Positions 20,351 through 33,499 of a DNA stretch of 64,000 nucleotides are shown here, piece after piece. Position 1 is the stretch's first letter. Every line of letters begins with the position of its first letter. The translations under genes were made by a program, and so were the position numbers. The notes beneath the pieces are model-generated. The model saw only the letters and a list, made by a program, of their open reading frames with translations, was not told the origin of the DNA and did no database searches. Source of the DNA: Halomonas heilongjiangensis (GTDB lineage: Bacteria > Pseudomonadota > Gammaproteobacteria > Pseudomonadales > Halomonadaceae); contig NZ_PNRE01000061.1 in NCBI RefSeq assembly GCF_002879645.1, positions 1-64,000 of the forward strand, in the 5' to 3' direction.

Positions 20351-20387
20351 CCCGCCCCCCCCCGCAGCGGGCCGACGAAACCAACGA

Positions 20388-20415
20388 CGCCGCCAACCCG
20401 ATCGGGTTGGCGGCG
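20388..20415. terminator. Hairpin between convergent dciA and lpxC
   Basis: Arms 20388-20400 (cgccgccaacccg) and 20403-20415 are perfect reverse complements with a 2-base centre. The following ccttgc is only weakly T-rich. It probably ends both transcripts. Confidence 0.65.
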
Positions 20416-20452
20416 CCTTGCTAGCCTGGCTGCCGGAGAGGGGAAATGCGGA

Positions 20453-21364
20453 TCAGGCCATGGCCGGCGCCGCATAGGAGATCGGAGCGATCTCGGCCTC
20501 GTCCTCGAAGGTCACCAGTTCGTAGGCATCGGGCTGAGCCATCAGTGCGCGACAGAGCTGGTTGTTGAGGGCATGGCCCGACTTCACGCCGCGGAACTCA
20601 CCGATCAGGCTGTAGCCGAGCTGATAGAGGTCCCCGATGGCATCGAGCACCTTGTGCTTGACGAATTCGTCGTCGTAGCGCAGCCCGCCCTCGTTCACGA
20701 TGCGGTAGTCGTCGACCACGATGGCGTTGTCGAGGCTACCGCCCAGCGCGAGGTTGTTGGAGCGCAGGTACTCGAGGTCGCGCATGAAGCCGAAGGTGCG
20801 CGCCCGGGAGACCTCCTTGACGAAGGAGGTGGTGGAGAAGTCGACCATGGCGGTCTGCTTCTGGTCCTCGAACACCGGGTGGTCGAAGTCGATGGCGAAG
20901 GAGACCTTGAAGCCCCGGTGGGGCAGGAAGATCGCCTCCTTGTCGTCCTCGCGCACCGCGATCTCGCGCTTGATGCGGATGAACTTCTTCGCCGCACCCT
21001 GCTCGGCGATGCCCGCCGACTGGATCAGGAACACGAAGGGGCCGGCGCTGCCGTCCATGATCGGCACCTCGGGGGCGCTGACATCCACATAGGCGTTGTC
21101 GATGCCCAGGCCGGCCAGGGCCGACATCAGGTGTTCGACGGTGGCGACCTTGGCCCCGCCCGCGGAGAGCGCGGTACACAGGGTGGTATCGGTGACGTTC
21201 TCGGCACGCGCCGGAATCCGTACCTCGGGATCCAGGTCGGTGCGCACGAACACGATACCGGTATCGACCGGTGCCGGCCGCAGGGTCAGGTAGACCTTCT
21301 TGCCGGAATGCAGGCCGACGCCGGTGGCGCGGATGACGTTCTTCAGGGTACGTTGTCTGATCAT
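20453..21364 (-). CDS. lpxC: UDP-3-O-acyl-N-acetylglucosamine deacetylase
   Basis: LpxC removes the acetyl group from UDP-3-O-acyl-GlcNAc, the first committed step of lipid A synthesis, using zinc. The 303-residue protein has the zinc ligands His78 (in EHLMSAL), His237 and Asp241 (HKVLDAIGD), the nearby catalytic Glu77 and His264 in SGHALNN. Its place downstream of ftsZ matches enteric bacteria and Pseudomonas. A separate gap with a candidate promoter lies between ftsZ and lpxC. The C-terminus (last 10 residues, ending SYAAPAMA) is short and hydrophobic; this end carries the FtsH degradation signal in E. coli. Confidence 0.97.
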   Translation of the reverse strand: MIRQRTLKNVIRATGVGLHSGKKVYLTLRPAPVDTGIVFVRTDLDPEVRIPARAENVTDTTLCTALSAGGAKVATVEHLMSALAGLGIDNAYVDVSAPEVPIMDGSAGPFVFLIQSAGIAEQGAAKKFIRIKREIAVREDDKEAIFLPHRGFKVSFAIDFDHPVFEDQKQTAMVDFSTTSFVKEVSRARTFGFMRDLEYLRSNNLALGGSLDNAIVVDDYRIVNEGGLRYDDEFVKHKVLDAIGDLYQLGYSLIGEFRGVKSGHALNNQLCRALMAQPDAYELVTFEDEAEIAPISYAAPAMA

Positions 21365-21387
21365 GGGCAGTGGCCAGGCAGTTGTTG

Positions 21388-21393
21388 ATTATC
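21388..21393 (-). promoter_or_regulatory. Candidate -10 element for lpxC
   Basis: GATAAT on the minus strand lies 23 bases upstream of the lpxC ATG, within an unusually AT-rich gap. No good -35 hexamer is seen 16-18 bases upstream, so the call is tentative. Confidence 0.35.
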
Positions 21394-21475
21394 AAACACC
21401 GTTCACTATAACACCGAACGAGTGTTTCAACAAAAAAACATCACCCGACCCTGCCTATGCAGCCGATAGCACACC

Positions 21476-22654
21476 TCAATCGGCCTGACGGCGCAGGAAG
21501 GCCGGGATATCGAGGTAATCATCGAGCTCCTGGGACTTGCGTTTCTCCGGCCGGGGCTTGGCGGCCTGTTCGGGCTCGGCCGCCCTGGCGGTGGCTTGCT
21601 GGCGCATCGCCGCCGGCTGCTGGCGCTGGCGATAGTCGCCCCCCTCGGCACGCCGCGCGGTCTCGCGGGCAGGAGCGGCTTTCTGCTGGGCCTGACGACC
21701 ATCGAGGCCAGCCGCCACCACGGTGACCCGCAGCTCGTCGGTCATCTCCATGTCGATGGAGGTACCGACCACGATGGTGGCGTCCTGGGAAGCGAACTCC
21801 TGGACGGTGGCACCGACGTCGTTGAATTCACCGATGGAGAGATCCGGGCCAGCGGTGATGTTGACCAGGATGCCGCGGGCACCGTGTAGATCGATGTCCT
21901 CGAGCAGCGGGCTCCTGATCGCCTTCTCGGCGGCCTCGCGGGCACGATTCTCGCCGGTGGCGCCGCCGGTCCCCATCATCGCCATGCCCATCTCGGACAT
22001 CACCGTGCGCACATCGGCAAAGTCGACGTTGATGATGCCCGGGCTGGTGATCAACTCGGCGATGCCCTGCACGGCACCGAGCAGCACGTCGTTGGCGGCG
22101 CTGAAGGCGGTCAGCAGGCTGGCGCTCTTGCCCAGCACCGAGAGCAGCTTCTCGTTGGGGATGGTGATCAGGGAGTCGACATGCTCGGAGAGCTCCTTCA
22201 TGCCCTCCTCGGCGGCACGCATGCGCTTGGGGCCCTCGAAGGGGAAGGGACGGGTCACCACGGCAACGGTCAGGATGCCGAGTTCCTTGGCCACCTGTGC
22301 CACCACCGGAGCCCCCCCGGTGCCGGTACCGCCCCCCATCCCGGCGGTGATGAACACCATGTCGGCGCCGCCGAGCAACTCGGCGATACGCTCTCGGTCC
22401 TCCATGGCGGCCTGGCGACCGACATCGGGATTGGCCCCGGCGCCGAGCCCCTTGGTGATCTCGCTGCCGAGCTGAAGGACGGTCTTCGCCGCGACCCGTT
22501 TCAGGGCCTGGGCGTCGGTGTTGGCGCAGATGAACTCCACGCCCTCGATGTTGCTCTCGACCATGTGATTCACGGCATTGCCGCCACCACCGCCGACACC
22601 GATCACCTTGATGACCGCACTGCTTGAGGGTGCGCTATCTACCAGTTCGAACAT
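21476..22654 (-). CDS. ftsZ: Cell division protein FtsZ
   Basis: FtsZ is the tubulin-like GTPase that polymerises into the division ring. The 392-residue protein has the GTP-binding GGGTGTG signature at 107-113. The glycine-rich [13 protein letters not shown] at the N-terminus and the NVDFADV synergy loop are present too. A variable Gln/Ala/Arg-rich linker of about 60 residues leads to the conserved C-terminal peptide [15 protein letters not shown] at 378-392, which binds FtsA and ZipA. It follows ftsA by 34 bases. A T7 run lies 45 bases downstream of the stop on the minus strand but without a convincing stem. Confidence 0.98.
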   Translation of the reverse strand: MFELVDSAPSSSAVIKVIGVGGGGGNAVNHMVESNIEGVEFICANTDAQALKRVAAKTVLQLGSEITKGLGAGANPDVGRQAAMEDRERIAELLGGADMVFITAGMGGGTGTGGAPVVAQVAKELGILTVAVVTRPFPFEGPKRMRAAEEGMKELSEHVDSLITIPNEKLLSVLGKSASLLTAFSAANDVLLGAVQGIAELITSPGIINVDFADVRTVMSEMGMAMMGTGGATGENRAREAAEKAIRSPLLEDIDLHGARGILVNITAGPDLSIGEFNDVGATVQEFASQDATIVVGTSIDMEMTDELRVTVVAAGLDGRQAQQKAAPARETARRAEGGDYRQRQQPAAMRQQATARAAEPEQAAKPRPEKRKSQELDDYLDIPAFLRRQAD

Positions 22655-22688
22655 ATGCCCCGTCTCCTGGACCGCATCGGCGGCCCTG

Positions 22689-23978
22689 TCAGAAATTTCC
22701 TTTCAACCAGCCCTTCAGCCTTTCCAGCGCCGGAATCCCTTCCCTCAATCCCCGTCGGGAGGCATCTTCGCGCCTCGGTTGCACCGGGATCACGCCACCC
22801 GGTGCCTGTCGACTCAGCCCCTGACGGACCTCCCGCAAGGCGTAATGTAGCAAACCGACCCCGGTCGAATAAATCGGGTTGCGTACCACATCGGCGAGCC
22901 CTCGCACGTTCTGAGGGCAGGCGATGCGTACCGGCATGTGGAAGATCTCCTCCGCCAGTTCCACCACGCCTTCCATGCGCGATGTGCCGCCGGTCAGCAC
23001 CACGCCGGCCGCCACCAGGTCCTCGTAGCCGCTGCGCCGGAGTTCGTCACGGATCAGGGTGAAGAGTTCCTCGTAGCGCGGCTCGACCACTTCGGCCAGG
23101 GACTGGCGGGAGAGGTCCCGCGCCGGCCGGTCGCCGACGCTCGGCACCTTGATCATCTCGTCGCTGGCCGCCAGCTGGGTCAGGGCACAGGCATACTTGA
23201 CCTTGATCTCCTCGGCATACTGGGTCGGCGTACGCAGCGCCATGGCGATGTCGTTGGTGACCTGATCGCCGGCGATGGGGATCACCGCCGTGTGGCGAAT
23301 GGCCCCCTCGGTGAATACCGCGATATCCGTGGTACCGCCGCCGATGTCGACCATGCAGACGCCGAGCTCGCGCTCGTCCTCGGTGAGCACCGCATGGCTC
23401 GAGGCCAGCTGCTCGAGGATGATGGCGTCGACCTCGAGGCCGCAGCGCCTCACGCACTTCTCGATGTTCTGGACCGCATTGAGCGCCGCGGTGACCAGGT
23501 GCACCCGCGCCTCGAGCCGCACGCCCGACATGCCCAGCGGCTCGCGGATGCCGCCCTGGGTGTCGATGGCGAACTCCTGGGGCAGCACGTGCAGCACCCG
23601 CTGCCCCTCGGAAATCGCCCGGGCGCGGGCCGAGTCGATGACACGATCGATATCGGAGGGCGTCACCTCACGCTCCTTGATCGCCACCACGCCATCGGAA
23701 TTCATCGAACTGATGTGGCTGCCGGCCACCCCGACATAGACGGAGTGGATATCGCAGCCGGCCATCAGCTCGGCTTCCTCCACGGCACGCTGGATCGACT
23801 GCACCGTGGACTCGATGTTGATCACCACGCCCTTCTTCATGCCCCGGGAGGGGTGTGAGCCGATACCGGCGATCTCGATCCCGCCATCGTCGGTGGGCTG
23901 CCCCACGATCGCCACGACCTTGGACGTTCCGATATCCAGCCCGACTACCATATTGGACGCATTGGATGGACCTGCCAT
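22689..23978 (-). CDS. ftsA: Cell division protein FtsA
   Basis: FtsA is the actin-like ATPase that anchors FtsZ to the membrane and recruits later division proteins. The 429-residue protein has [11 protein letters not shown] near the start, [10 protein letters not shown] in the middle and [14 protein letters not shown] near the C-terminal third. It ends in the amphipathic membrane-targeting helix [12 protein letters not shown] chose [10 protein letters not shown] (GAGGAG lies upstream); a start 11 codons earlier is open but unlike homologues. An AT-rich 199-base gap with a TATAAT element separates it from ftsQ, so ftsA-ftsZ may be transcribed from its own promoter. Confidence 0.96.
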   Translation of the reverse strand: MAGPSNASNMVVGLDIGTSKVVAIVGQPTDDGGIEIAGIGSHPSRGMKKGVVINIESTVQSIQRAVEEAELMAGCDIHSVYVGVAGSHISSMNSDGVVAIKEREVTPSDIDRVIDSARARAISEGQRVLHVLPQEFAIDTQGGIREPLGMSGVRLEARVHLVTAALNAVQNIEKCVRRCGLEVDAIILEQLASSHAVLTEDERELGVCMVDIGGGTTDIAVFTEGAIRHTAVIPIAGDQVTNDIAMALRTPTQYAEEIKVKYACALTQLAASDEMIKVPSVGDRPARDLSRQSLAEVVEPRYEELFTLIRDELRRSGYEDLVAAGVVLTGGTSRMEGVVELAEEIFHMPVRIACPQNVRGLADVVRNPIYSTGVGLLHYALREVRQGLSRQAPGGVIPVQPRREDASRRGLREGIPALERLKGWLKGNF

Positions 23979-24050
23979 GAGTCGGGAAGTCTCCTCGAAC
24001 TTAGCCCACAAATAAGGGGGCGTTTAATCCTGAAAAACAAGTCTGGAGCA

Positions 24051-24056
24051 ATTATA
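24051..24056 (-). promoter_or_regulatory. Consensus -10 (TATAAT) upstream of ftsA
   Basis: A perfect TATAAT on the minus strand, 73 bases before the chosen ftsA ATG. No consensus -35 lies 16-18 bases upstream (GTGGAT, GGTGGA or TGGTGG). The gap is markedly AT-rich compared with the flanking genes. Confidence 0.5.
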
Positions 24057-24107
24057 GGAACAACTACGGTTGATCCACCAGCCCATTACGAAAATCAAAC
24101 TTCACGA

Positions 24108-24125
24108 TACGGCGATTTTGCCGTA
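24108..24125. other. Short inverted repeat in the ftsQ-ftsA gap
   Basis: tacggc (24108-24113) and gccgta (24120-24125) flank a 6-base loop gatttt. It could be an operator or a weak hairpin between ftsQ and the ftsA promoter. Stem length of 6 makes termination doubtful. Confidence 0.35.
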
Positions 24126-24177
24126 AAAGAAACACCTCGATCCCCTGCAGCGCGTGCGTCTTCGGCAAAAAAAGACC

Positions 24178-27296
<3,119 letters not shown>

Positions 27297-27307
<11 letters not shown>

Positions 27308-28385
27308 AACCTGTCTCCATGCAGCCGGCCACCAGGCGCTCGACGGCGTCGAGGTGCGCGCAGCCGCGTGCCTGCGCGCCCATGGTGGCGAGAGTATCGG
27401 GGTTCAGCAGCGTCGCCAGCTCCTCGGCCAGCGACGCCGCACTCATCTCCTGATCGGGCACCAGTCGGGCCGCTCCCCGCTCGACCAGGGCCCGGGCGTT
27501 GGCGGTCTGGTGATCGTCCACCGCGTGGGGGAAGGGCACGAACAGCGCCGGCTTGGCCGCCGCCGCCAGCTCCGCCACGGTGAGCGCTCCGGCCCGGCAG
27601 ACCACCAGGTCGGCCCAGTCGTAGGCCCCGGCCATGTCGTCGATAAAGGCGGTCACGTCGGCGGTCACCACCTGGGCGGCATAGGCCTCCCGGGTTGCCG
27701 CCTCCTTGTCGCGACCGGCCTGGTGGCGCACCTCGGGCCGCCGGTCCTCGGGCAGTGCGGCCAGCGCTCCGGGCAACGTCTCGTTGAGTGCCCTGGCCCC
27801 CAGGGAGCCCCCCACCACCAGCAGCCGCAGGGGCCGGCCGTGCATCGCCTCGGCCGGGCGGGGCCGTTCACCCAGCGACGCGATCTCGGGTCGCACCGGG
27901 TTGCCGATCACTTCGCCGCGGCCGGGAAAGGCCTGGGGAAAGGCGGCATAGACTCGCCGCGCCAGGTGCGCCAGGGCCTTGTTGGTCAGTCCCGCCACGG
28001 CGTTCTGCTCGTGGATCACCAGGGGCCGGCGCGCCAGCCAGGCGGCGAGCCCGCCGGGCCCGCTGGCGAAGCCGCCCAGCCCCACCACCAGTTGGGGGTC
28101 GTAGGCGCGGATGATACGCCACGCCTGCCAGACCGCCCGGCTGAGATTGAACGGCGTCATCAGCCATCCGCCCAGGCCGTTGCCGCGCAGCCCGGCCACC
28201 GCGATGCGGTGCAGGGGAATGCCGGCCTCGGGCACCAGGCGGTTCTCGATGCCCCGCGGGCTGCCCAGCCACTCGACCTCGACCCCTTCGGCCGTCAATC
28301 CGCGGGCCAGCGACAGGGCCGGAATCACATGGCCTCCGGTACCCCCGGCCATGATCAGGGCACGACGTCCCGGTCGCGTGCTCAC
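27297..28385 (-). CDS. murG: UDP-GlcNAc:undecaprenyl-PP-MurNAc-pentapeptide GlcNAc transferase
   Basis: MurG converts lipid I to lipid II on the inner face of the membrane. The 362-residue GT28 enzyme has the glycine-rich loop GGTGGH at 14-19, a second G loop [10 protein letters not shown] and the [12 protein letters not shown] segment. The start is GTG overlapping the ftsW stop (GTGA). The open frame extends far upstream within ftsW but carries no MurG sequence there. It ends within the murC start region, so the two are probably coupled. Confidence 0.96.
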
Positions 28386-29596
28386 TGGACGGCTCCTCGC
28401 TTGTCGAGACGGGGGGCCGGGCCCTCCCGCGGGGCGGCCGGGCTGGCCCGACGCACCGCCTGGCGGGTCTCGATGTCGGCGCGCAGCAGCAGCGCCATCA
28501 TCACGGCGCTGACCAGCAGGCTCGACCCCCCGTAGCTGAGCAGCGGCAGGGTCAGCCCCTTGGTGGGCAACATGCCGGTACTCACCGCGATGTTGATGAA
28601 GGCCTGGGCACCGACCACCAGGGCAATGCCATAGCTCAGGTAGGCGGCGAACGGCAGCTTGGCCAGTTCCGCGCGCCGTCCCACCGCCATGGCGCGCCAG
28701 ATCAGCAGCGCGAAGAGGCCCACCACCCCGATGGCGCCGAACAGGCCGAGCTCCTCGGCCAGCACGGCGAAGACGAAGTCGGTGTGGGCCTCGGGCAGGT
28801 AGAAGAGCTTCTGCACGCTGTTGCCGAGCCCCATGCCCAGCCAGTGGCCGCGACCATAGGCGATCAGGGCCTGGGTCAACTGGTAACCGCTGGCGAACTG
28901 ATCGGCCCAGGGGTCGGCGAAGCTGGTCAGGCGCGCCAGGCGATAGGGTTCGGCGATCGCCACGTAGAAACCGGCCAGCCCCACCAGGCCCAGCAGCAGC
29001 ACGAAACGCCCCCAGGGGGCGCCGGCGAGCAGCAGCATGCCCATCACGCAGCCGGTCATCACCACCACGGCACCGTAGTCGGGCTCGAGGATCAACAGCA
29101 GGGCGATCAGCGCCATCACCAGCAGGGGGCGCAGGAAGGCGCCCCACTGCCGCCTCACCTGGGGCAGGAAGCGCTCCAGATAGCCCGCCATGTAGGCGAT
29201 CAGACAGAGCTTGGCGACCTCCGAGGCCTGGAGGTTGAAGGGCACCCCGGGGATCGAGAGCCAGCGCTTACTGCCGTTGATCTCGCGCCCCACCAGCAGC
29301 ACCAGCACCAGCAGGGCGATGCCCACCAGCAGCAGCAGCGGCCCGTTGGCCTTCCACCATAGCAGCGGCACTCGCACTACCAGGGCCGCGACGAGCAGCG
29401 CGACCACCAGGAAGATGCCGTGGCGGATGCTGAAGTAGTAGGCGTTGCCGGTCAGGCTCGAGGCCACCTCGGTGGAGGCCGAGGTGACCATCACCCAGCC
29501 GATCAGCATCAGCGACAGGGCCGCCAGCAGCAGCCAGCCGTCGAAGGGCTGGTCGCGGGTGGAGAGGCGTTCCCGCCAGCGGGCCAGGCGTTTCAT
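28382..29596 (-). CDS. ftsW: Peptidoglycan glycosyltransferase FtsW
   Basis: FtsW is the SEDS-family polymerase that makes septal glycan strands from lipid II with FtsI. The 404-residue protein has ten predicted helices. YYFSIRHG, EPDYGA, GRGHWLGMGLGNSVQKLFYLPEAHTDF (read as GRGHWLGMGLG then NSVQKLFYLPEAHTDF) and LSYGGSS are family blocks, the last near the C-terminus. The ATG overlaps the murD stop (ATGA), with GGGGAGGA upstream. The tail after the last helix is short and basic. Confidence 0.96.
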   Translation of the reverse strand: MKRLARWRERLSTRDQPFDGWLLLAALSLMLIGWVMVTSASTEVASSLTGNAYYFSIRHGIFLVVALLVAALVVRVPLLWWKANGPLLLLVGIALLVLVLLVGREINGSKRWLSIPGVPFNLQASEVAKLCLIAYMAGYLERFLPQVRRQWGAFLRPLLVMALIALLLILEPDYGAVVVMTGCVMGMLLLAGAPWGRFVLLLGLVGLAGFYVAIAEPYRLARLTSFADPWADQFASGYQLTQALIAYGRGHWLGMGLGNSVQKLFYLPEAHTDFVFAVLAEELGLFGAIGVVGLFALLIWRAMAVGRRAELAKLPFAAYLSYGIALVVGAQAFINIAVSTGMLPTKGLTLPLLSYGGSSLLVSAVMMALLLRADIETRQAVRRASPAAPREGPAPRLDKRGAVQ

Positions 29597-30969
29597 GGTG
29601 TCCTCCCCGCCAGGCGCTGCACCCGGCGACGAAACGCCTCGCCCCGCGCCTGGTAGTTGGCAAACTGATCGAGGCTGGCACAGGCCGGCGAGAGCAGCAC
29701 GCAGTCGCCGGGCTCGGCGATGGCGGCGGCGCGGGTCATGGCGGCGTCCAGGTTCTCCACCAGGGTCAGCGGTAGCCGCCCCCCCAGCGCCCGCTCCAGG
29801 CGCTCGGCATCCAGGCCGAAGAGGATCGCCTCGCGGCCGTAGCGGGCCAGGGGCTCGGCGAGCGGTCGAAAGTCGGCGCCCTTGCCCACCCCGCCGGCGA
29901 GCAGCACGAGCCGCCCCTCGAGGGTCGGGCCGAGGCCGGCGATGGCGGCCAGGGTGGCCCCCACGTTGGTGCCCTTGGAGTCGTTGATCCAGCGCACGCC
30001 CTCGACCTCGGCGACCAGTTCGCCACGGTGCGGCAACCCGGGAAAGCGGCGCAGCACGCGACACATGGCGTCCAGCGGCAGGTCGAGGCGGCGTCCCACG
30101 GCCAGCGCCGCCAGGGCATTGGCCTGGTTGTGGCGCCCCGGCAGGCGGACCTCGTCGGCCGGCATCAGCGGCTCGTCGCCATGCATCAGCCAGCCGCGCC
30201 CCTCACGACGGCCGATGCCCCACTCACCGGCCGCGGGAGTGCCGGTGGTGAAGCGGTCCTGGGCCGGCAGGCGGGTCTCGGGCCAGGTCATGGGCTCCTC
30301 GGCGTTGATCACCCCATGGCGAGCGCCACGGAAGATACCGAGCTTGGCGGCCCGATAGCCGGCCATGTCACCGTGGCGATCCAGGTGGTCCTCGGAGAGG
30401 TTGAGGAAGACCGCGCTCTCGGCCCCGAGGCGCGGCGTGGTCTCGAGCTGGAAGCTGGACAGCTCCAGCACGTACAACTCGGCCTCGGGGGCCTCGGCCA
30501 GCAGGTCCAGGGCCGGGGTGCCCAGGTTGCCGCCCACCGCGACGCGGCGGCCGGCTTCCCGGGCCATCTCGCCGATCAGGGTGGTGACGGTGGACTTGGC
30601 ATTGGAGCCGGTGATGGCAACGATGGGCGCGTGACAGGCACGCACGAAGAGCGCGATCTCCCCCACCAGCAGCGGCTCGCCGGTGGCCTCGCGGCTACGG
30701 TCGGCGAGTTCGGCCAGTCCCGGGGTACGCGGGTCGACGCCGGGGCTGACCACCACCTCCTCGACCTCGGAGAGGTCCAGGTCACTCGGCGGCCCGCAGT
30801 GGACCTCGACCCCCGGATGGGCCGCGCGGAAGTCATCCATGCCGGGCGGTATGGCCCGGGTGTCGGCGACCATGAAGGACCGACCCAGCCGGTTCAGGTG
30901 GCGACAGATGGCGCGCCCGGAGACGCCGAGCCCGACCACCAGCGTGACTCCCTTCGGCACCTTAACCAT
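29593..30969 (-). CDS. murD: UDP-N-acetylmuramoyl-L-alanine--D-glutamate ligase
   Basis: MurD adds D-Glu to UDP-MurNAc-L-Ala. The 458-residue protein has the N-domain GLGVSGRAICRHL and the P-loop GSNAKST at 121-127, where Ala replaces the usual second Gly of GTNGKST-type loops. LNLSEDHLDRHG carries the metal- and ATP-binding acidic residue and His, and NDSKGTNVGAT near residue 325 is the characteristic Mur ligase segment. CAGGAG precedes the ATG. It overlaps ftsW by 4 bp and follows mraY after a 58-base gap. Confidence 0.96.
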   Translation of the reverse strand: MVKVPKGVTLVVGLGVSGRAICRHLNRLGRSFMVADTRAIPPGMDDFRAAHPGVEVHCGPPSDLDLSEVEEVVVSPGVDPRTPGLAELADRSREATGEPLLVGEIALFVRACHAPIVAITGSNAKSTVTTLIGEMAREAGRRVAVGGNLGTPALDLLAEAPEAELYVLELSSFQLETTPRLGAESAVFLNLSEDHLDRHGDMAGYRAAKLGIFRGARHGVINAEEPMTWPETRLPAQDRFTTGTPAAGEWGIGRREGRGWLMHGDEPLMPADEVRLPGRHNQANALAALAVGRRLDLPLDAMCRVLRRFPGLPHRGELVAEVEGVRWINDSKGTNVGATLAAIAGLGPTLEGRLVLLAGGVGKGADFRPLAEPLARYGREAILFGLDAERLERALGGRLPLTLVENLDAAMTRAAAIAEPGDCVLLSPACASLDQFANYQARGEAFRRRVQRLAGRTP

Positions 30970-31027
30970 GGTTGGCTCCTGGCGTACGACGTTGACGATC
31001 TTCCCCCGCGGGGCTCAGCGAATCCGT

Positions 31028-32110
31028 TCAGCGAACCTTCAGCGTGGCCAGGCCGATCAGCACCAGGACCACGGTGATGATCCAGAAGCGCACGATGACC
31101 CGCGGCTCCGGCCAGCCCTTGAGCTCGTAGTGGTGATGCAGCGGCGCCATGCGGAAGATGCGCCGCCCGGTGAGCTTGTAGGAACCCACCTGAAGGATCA
31201 CCGAGACGGTCTCCATGACGAAGATGCCGCCCATGATGAACAGCACGATCTCCTGGCGCACGATCACCGCCACCACGCCCAGCGCCGCCCCGAGCGCCAG
31301 GGCCCCCACGTCGCCCATGAACACCTGGGCCGGGTAGGTATTGAACCACAGGAAGCCCAGGCCGGCCCCGGCGATGGTGGCGCAGAACACCGCCAGCTCA
31401 CCGGCGCCGACGATGTTGGGAATCTGCAGGTAGTTGGCGAACACCGCGTTGCCGCTGGCATAGGCGAACACCGCCAGTCCCATGGCCACCAGCACGGTGG
31501 GCATGATCGCCAGGCCGTCGAGGCCATCGGTGAGGTTGACCGCATTGGAACTCCCGACGATCACCAGGTAGGTGAGCACCAGATAGAACACGCCGAGCGG
31601 CAGCACGATGTCCTTGAACAGCGGCACGATCAGGCTGGTCTCCGCCGGTTCGACGGCGGTGGCGTAGAGCACGCCTGCCGCCGCCAGGCCGATCACCGAC
31701 TGCCAGAAGTACTTCCAGCGTGCCGGCAGGCCGCGCGGGTTCTTCTCCACCACCTTGCGGTAGTCGTCGACCCAGCCGATGGCACCGAAGCCCAGGGTCA
31801 CCGCCAGCACGATCCACACATAGTGGTTGGCGAGGTCGCCCCACAACAGCGTGCTGACGGCGATGGCCATCAGGATCATCGCACCGCCCATGGTCGGGGT
31901 GCCGGCCTTGGAGAGATGCGACTGGGGGCCGTCGTCACGTACCGCCTGGCCGATCTGGCGCTCCACCAGGCGACGAATCATCACCGGCCCGAGCCACAGG
32001 CAGAGCACCAGGGCGGTGAGGGTCCCCAGGATCATGCGCAGGGTCAGGTAGTTGAAGACGTTGAAGGCGCTGAAGAATTGCGCCAGTAGATTGGCCAGAT
32101 AAAGCAGCAT
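31028..32110 (-). CDS. mraY: Phospho-N-acetylmuramoyl-pentapeptide transferase
   Basis: MraY transfers phospho-MurNAc-pentapeptide to undecaprenyl phosphate, forming lipid I. The 360-residue protein is exactly the length of the E. coli enzyme and has ten likely helices. [17 protein letters not shown] with the catalytic Asp pair, [13 protein letters not shown], and [11 protein letters not shown] are the diagnostic loops, and [11 protein letters not shown] at the C-terminal end carries the His cluster. Confidence 0.98.
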   Translation of the reverse strand: MLLYLANLLAQFFSAFNVFNYLTLRMILGTLTALVLCLWLGPVMIRRLVERQIGQAVRDDGPQSHLSKAGTPTMGGAMILMAIAVSTLLWGDLANHYVWIVLAVTLGFGAIGWVDDYRKVVEKNPRGLPARWKYFWQSVIGLAAAGVLYATAVEPAETSLIVPLFKDIVLPLGVFYLVLTYLVIVGSSNAVNLTDGLDGLAIMPTVLVAMGLAVFAYASGNAVFANYLQIPNIVGAGELAVFCATIAGAGLGFLWFNTYPAQVFMGDVGALALGAALGVVAVIVRQEIVLFIMGGIFVMETVSVILQVGSYKLTGRRIFRMAPLHHHYELKGWPEPRVIVRFWIITVVLVLIGLATLKVR

Positions 32111-32119
32111 GTATCGCGT

Positions 32120-33499
32120 TCACCTTGATGCATCCGAGCGCAGTGCGGCCACCACCTGTTCCATGCCGGCACTGCGCGATCCCTTGACCAGCACGCTGGC
32201 CCCTGGCGGCAGATGGTTGAGGACGTGGCGCGTCAGCGCCTCCCGATCGTCGAAGTGGCACCCCTTCTCGCCGAAGGCTCGGCTCGCCGCCCGTGCCGGC
32301 TCGCCGAAGGTGCCGAGGAAGTCGATCCCCAGTTCCCGCGCGTGGCGCCCGATCTCGGCGTGCAACCGGTCGGACGCCTCCCCCAGTTCGCCCATGGCGC
32401 CGAGCAGGCACCAGCGCGGCCCGGGCAGCGCCACCAGCAGGTCGAGCGCCGCCTTCACCGCGCCGGGGTTGGCATTATACGTATCATCCAGCAGTCGTGT
32501 GGCGTTGATCCCCTCCACGACGCTCAAGCGCCCGGGCATCGGCGCCACCGCGGCGAGGCCGGCGAGCACCTCGGCCTCGTCGAGGCCCATGGCCAGCGCG
32601 GCCGCAGCCGCGGCCAGGGCGTTGGCGACGTTGTGGCGCCCCAGCAGGGCGAGCTGCACGCGGCCGAGCTCACGCCCGTCCACGACAAGCGTGAAAGCAT
32701 AGCGCCCGAGGGCGTCGCAGGCCAGCGCGGAGGCCGTGACCCGGGCCAACCCCTCGAGGCCGAAGTCGAGCACCTCGCGGGGTGCCGCCAGCCGCGCCCA
32801 GGTGGCGAAGTAGGCGTCGTCGCGGTTGAGCACCGCCACACCATCGGCGGCGAGCCCGGCGAGAATCTCCGCCTTGGCCTGGGCGATGCGGCCCGGACCG
32901 CCGAACTCGCCCACATGGGCGCCGGTGACGTTGGTGATCACCGCTACCCGCGGCTCGGCCAGCACCGTGGTCCAGGCGATCTCGCCGAGGTGGTTGGCGC
33001 CGAGCTCCACCACCGCCTGGCGATGCCCCGGCTCGAGCCCGAGCAGGGTCAGGGGGACACCGATGTCGTTGTTGAGATTGCCGCGGGTCGAAAGCGTCGC
33101 TCCACGGCGCGACAGCAGCGCCGCGAGCAGCTCCTTCACCGTGGTCTTGCCACTGTTGCCGGTCACCGCCACCAGTGGGCCGCCCCAGGCGCGACGCCGC
33201 GCCCGACCGAGCAGCCCCAGGGCCAGGCGGGTATCCGCCACCACCAGCTGCGGCAGCGGATCGTCCCCCGGCCGTTCCACCTTTCTCTCGACCACGGCCG
33301 CCACCGCACCGCCTTCCCGGGCCTGGTCGATGAAGTCGTGGGCATCGAAGCGCTCGCCCTTGAGCGCCACGAACAGGCAGCCGGGCACGAGCCGGCGGGT
33401 ATCGGTGACGATGGCGGTGAGCGCGCGGTCCTCGACCGGTGCCGGCAGCCCCAGGGCGTCCGCCACCGCGGCCAGGGTCGCAAGGCCAGACTGGCTCAT
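32120..33499 (-). CDS. murF: UDP-N-acetylmuramoyl-tripeptide--D-alanyl-D-alanine ligase
   Basis: MurF adds D-Ala-D-Ala, completing the pentapeptide. The 459-residue protein has FDAHDFIDQA in the N-domain, the P-loop TGNSGKTTVKELL, ELGANHLGEI and LDDTYNANP, all typical of MurF. It ends in LVKGSRSAGME before a short tail. The ATG overlaps the murE stop (ATGA), and mraY follows after 9 bases. Confidence 0.96.
   Translation of the reverse strand: MSQSGLATLAAVADALGLPAPVEDRALTAIVTDTRRLVPGCLFVALKGERFDAHDFIDQAREGGAVAAVVERKVERPGDDPLPQLVVADTRLALGLLGRARRRAWGGPLVAVTGNSGKTTVKELLAALLSRRGATLSTRGNLNNDIGVPLTLLGLEPGHRQAVVELGANHLGEIAWTTVLAEPRVAVITNVTGAHVGEFGGPGRIAQAKAEILAGLAADGVAVLNRDDAYFATWARLAAPREVLDFGLEGLARVTASALACDALGRYAFTLVVDGRELGRVQLALLGRHNVANALAAAAAALAMGLDEAEVLAGLAAVAPMPGRLSVVEGINATRLLDDTYNANPGAVKAALDLLVALPGPRWCLLGAMGELGEASDRLHAEIGRHARELGIDFLGTFGEPARAASRAFGEKGCHFDDREALTRHVLNHLPPGASVLVKGSRSAGMEQVVAALRSDASR

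Noticed and set aside
21425..21475. ftsZ terminator at the T7 run on the minus strand
   Set aside because: Only a 4-bp stem can be formed upstream and it lies too far from the T-run, so I did not list it.
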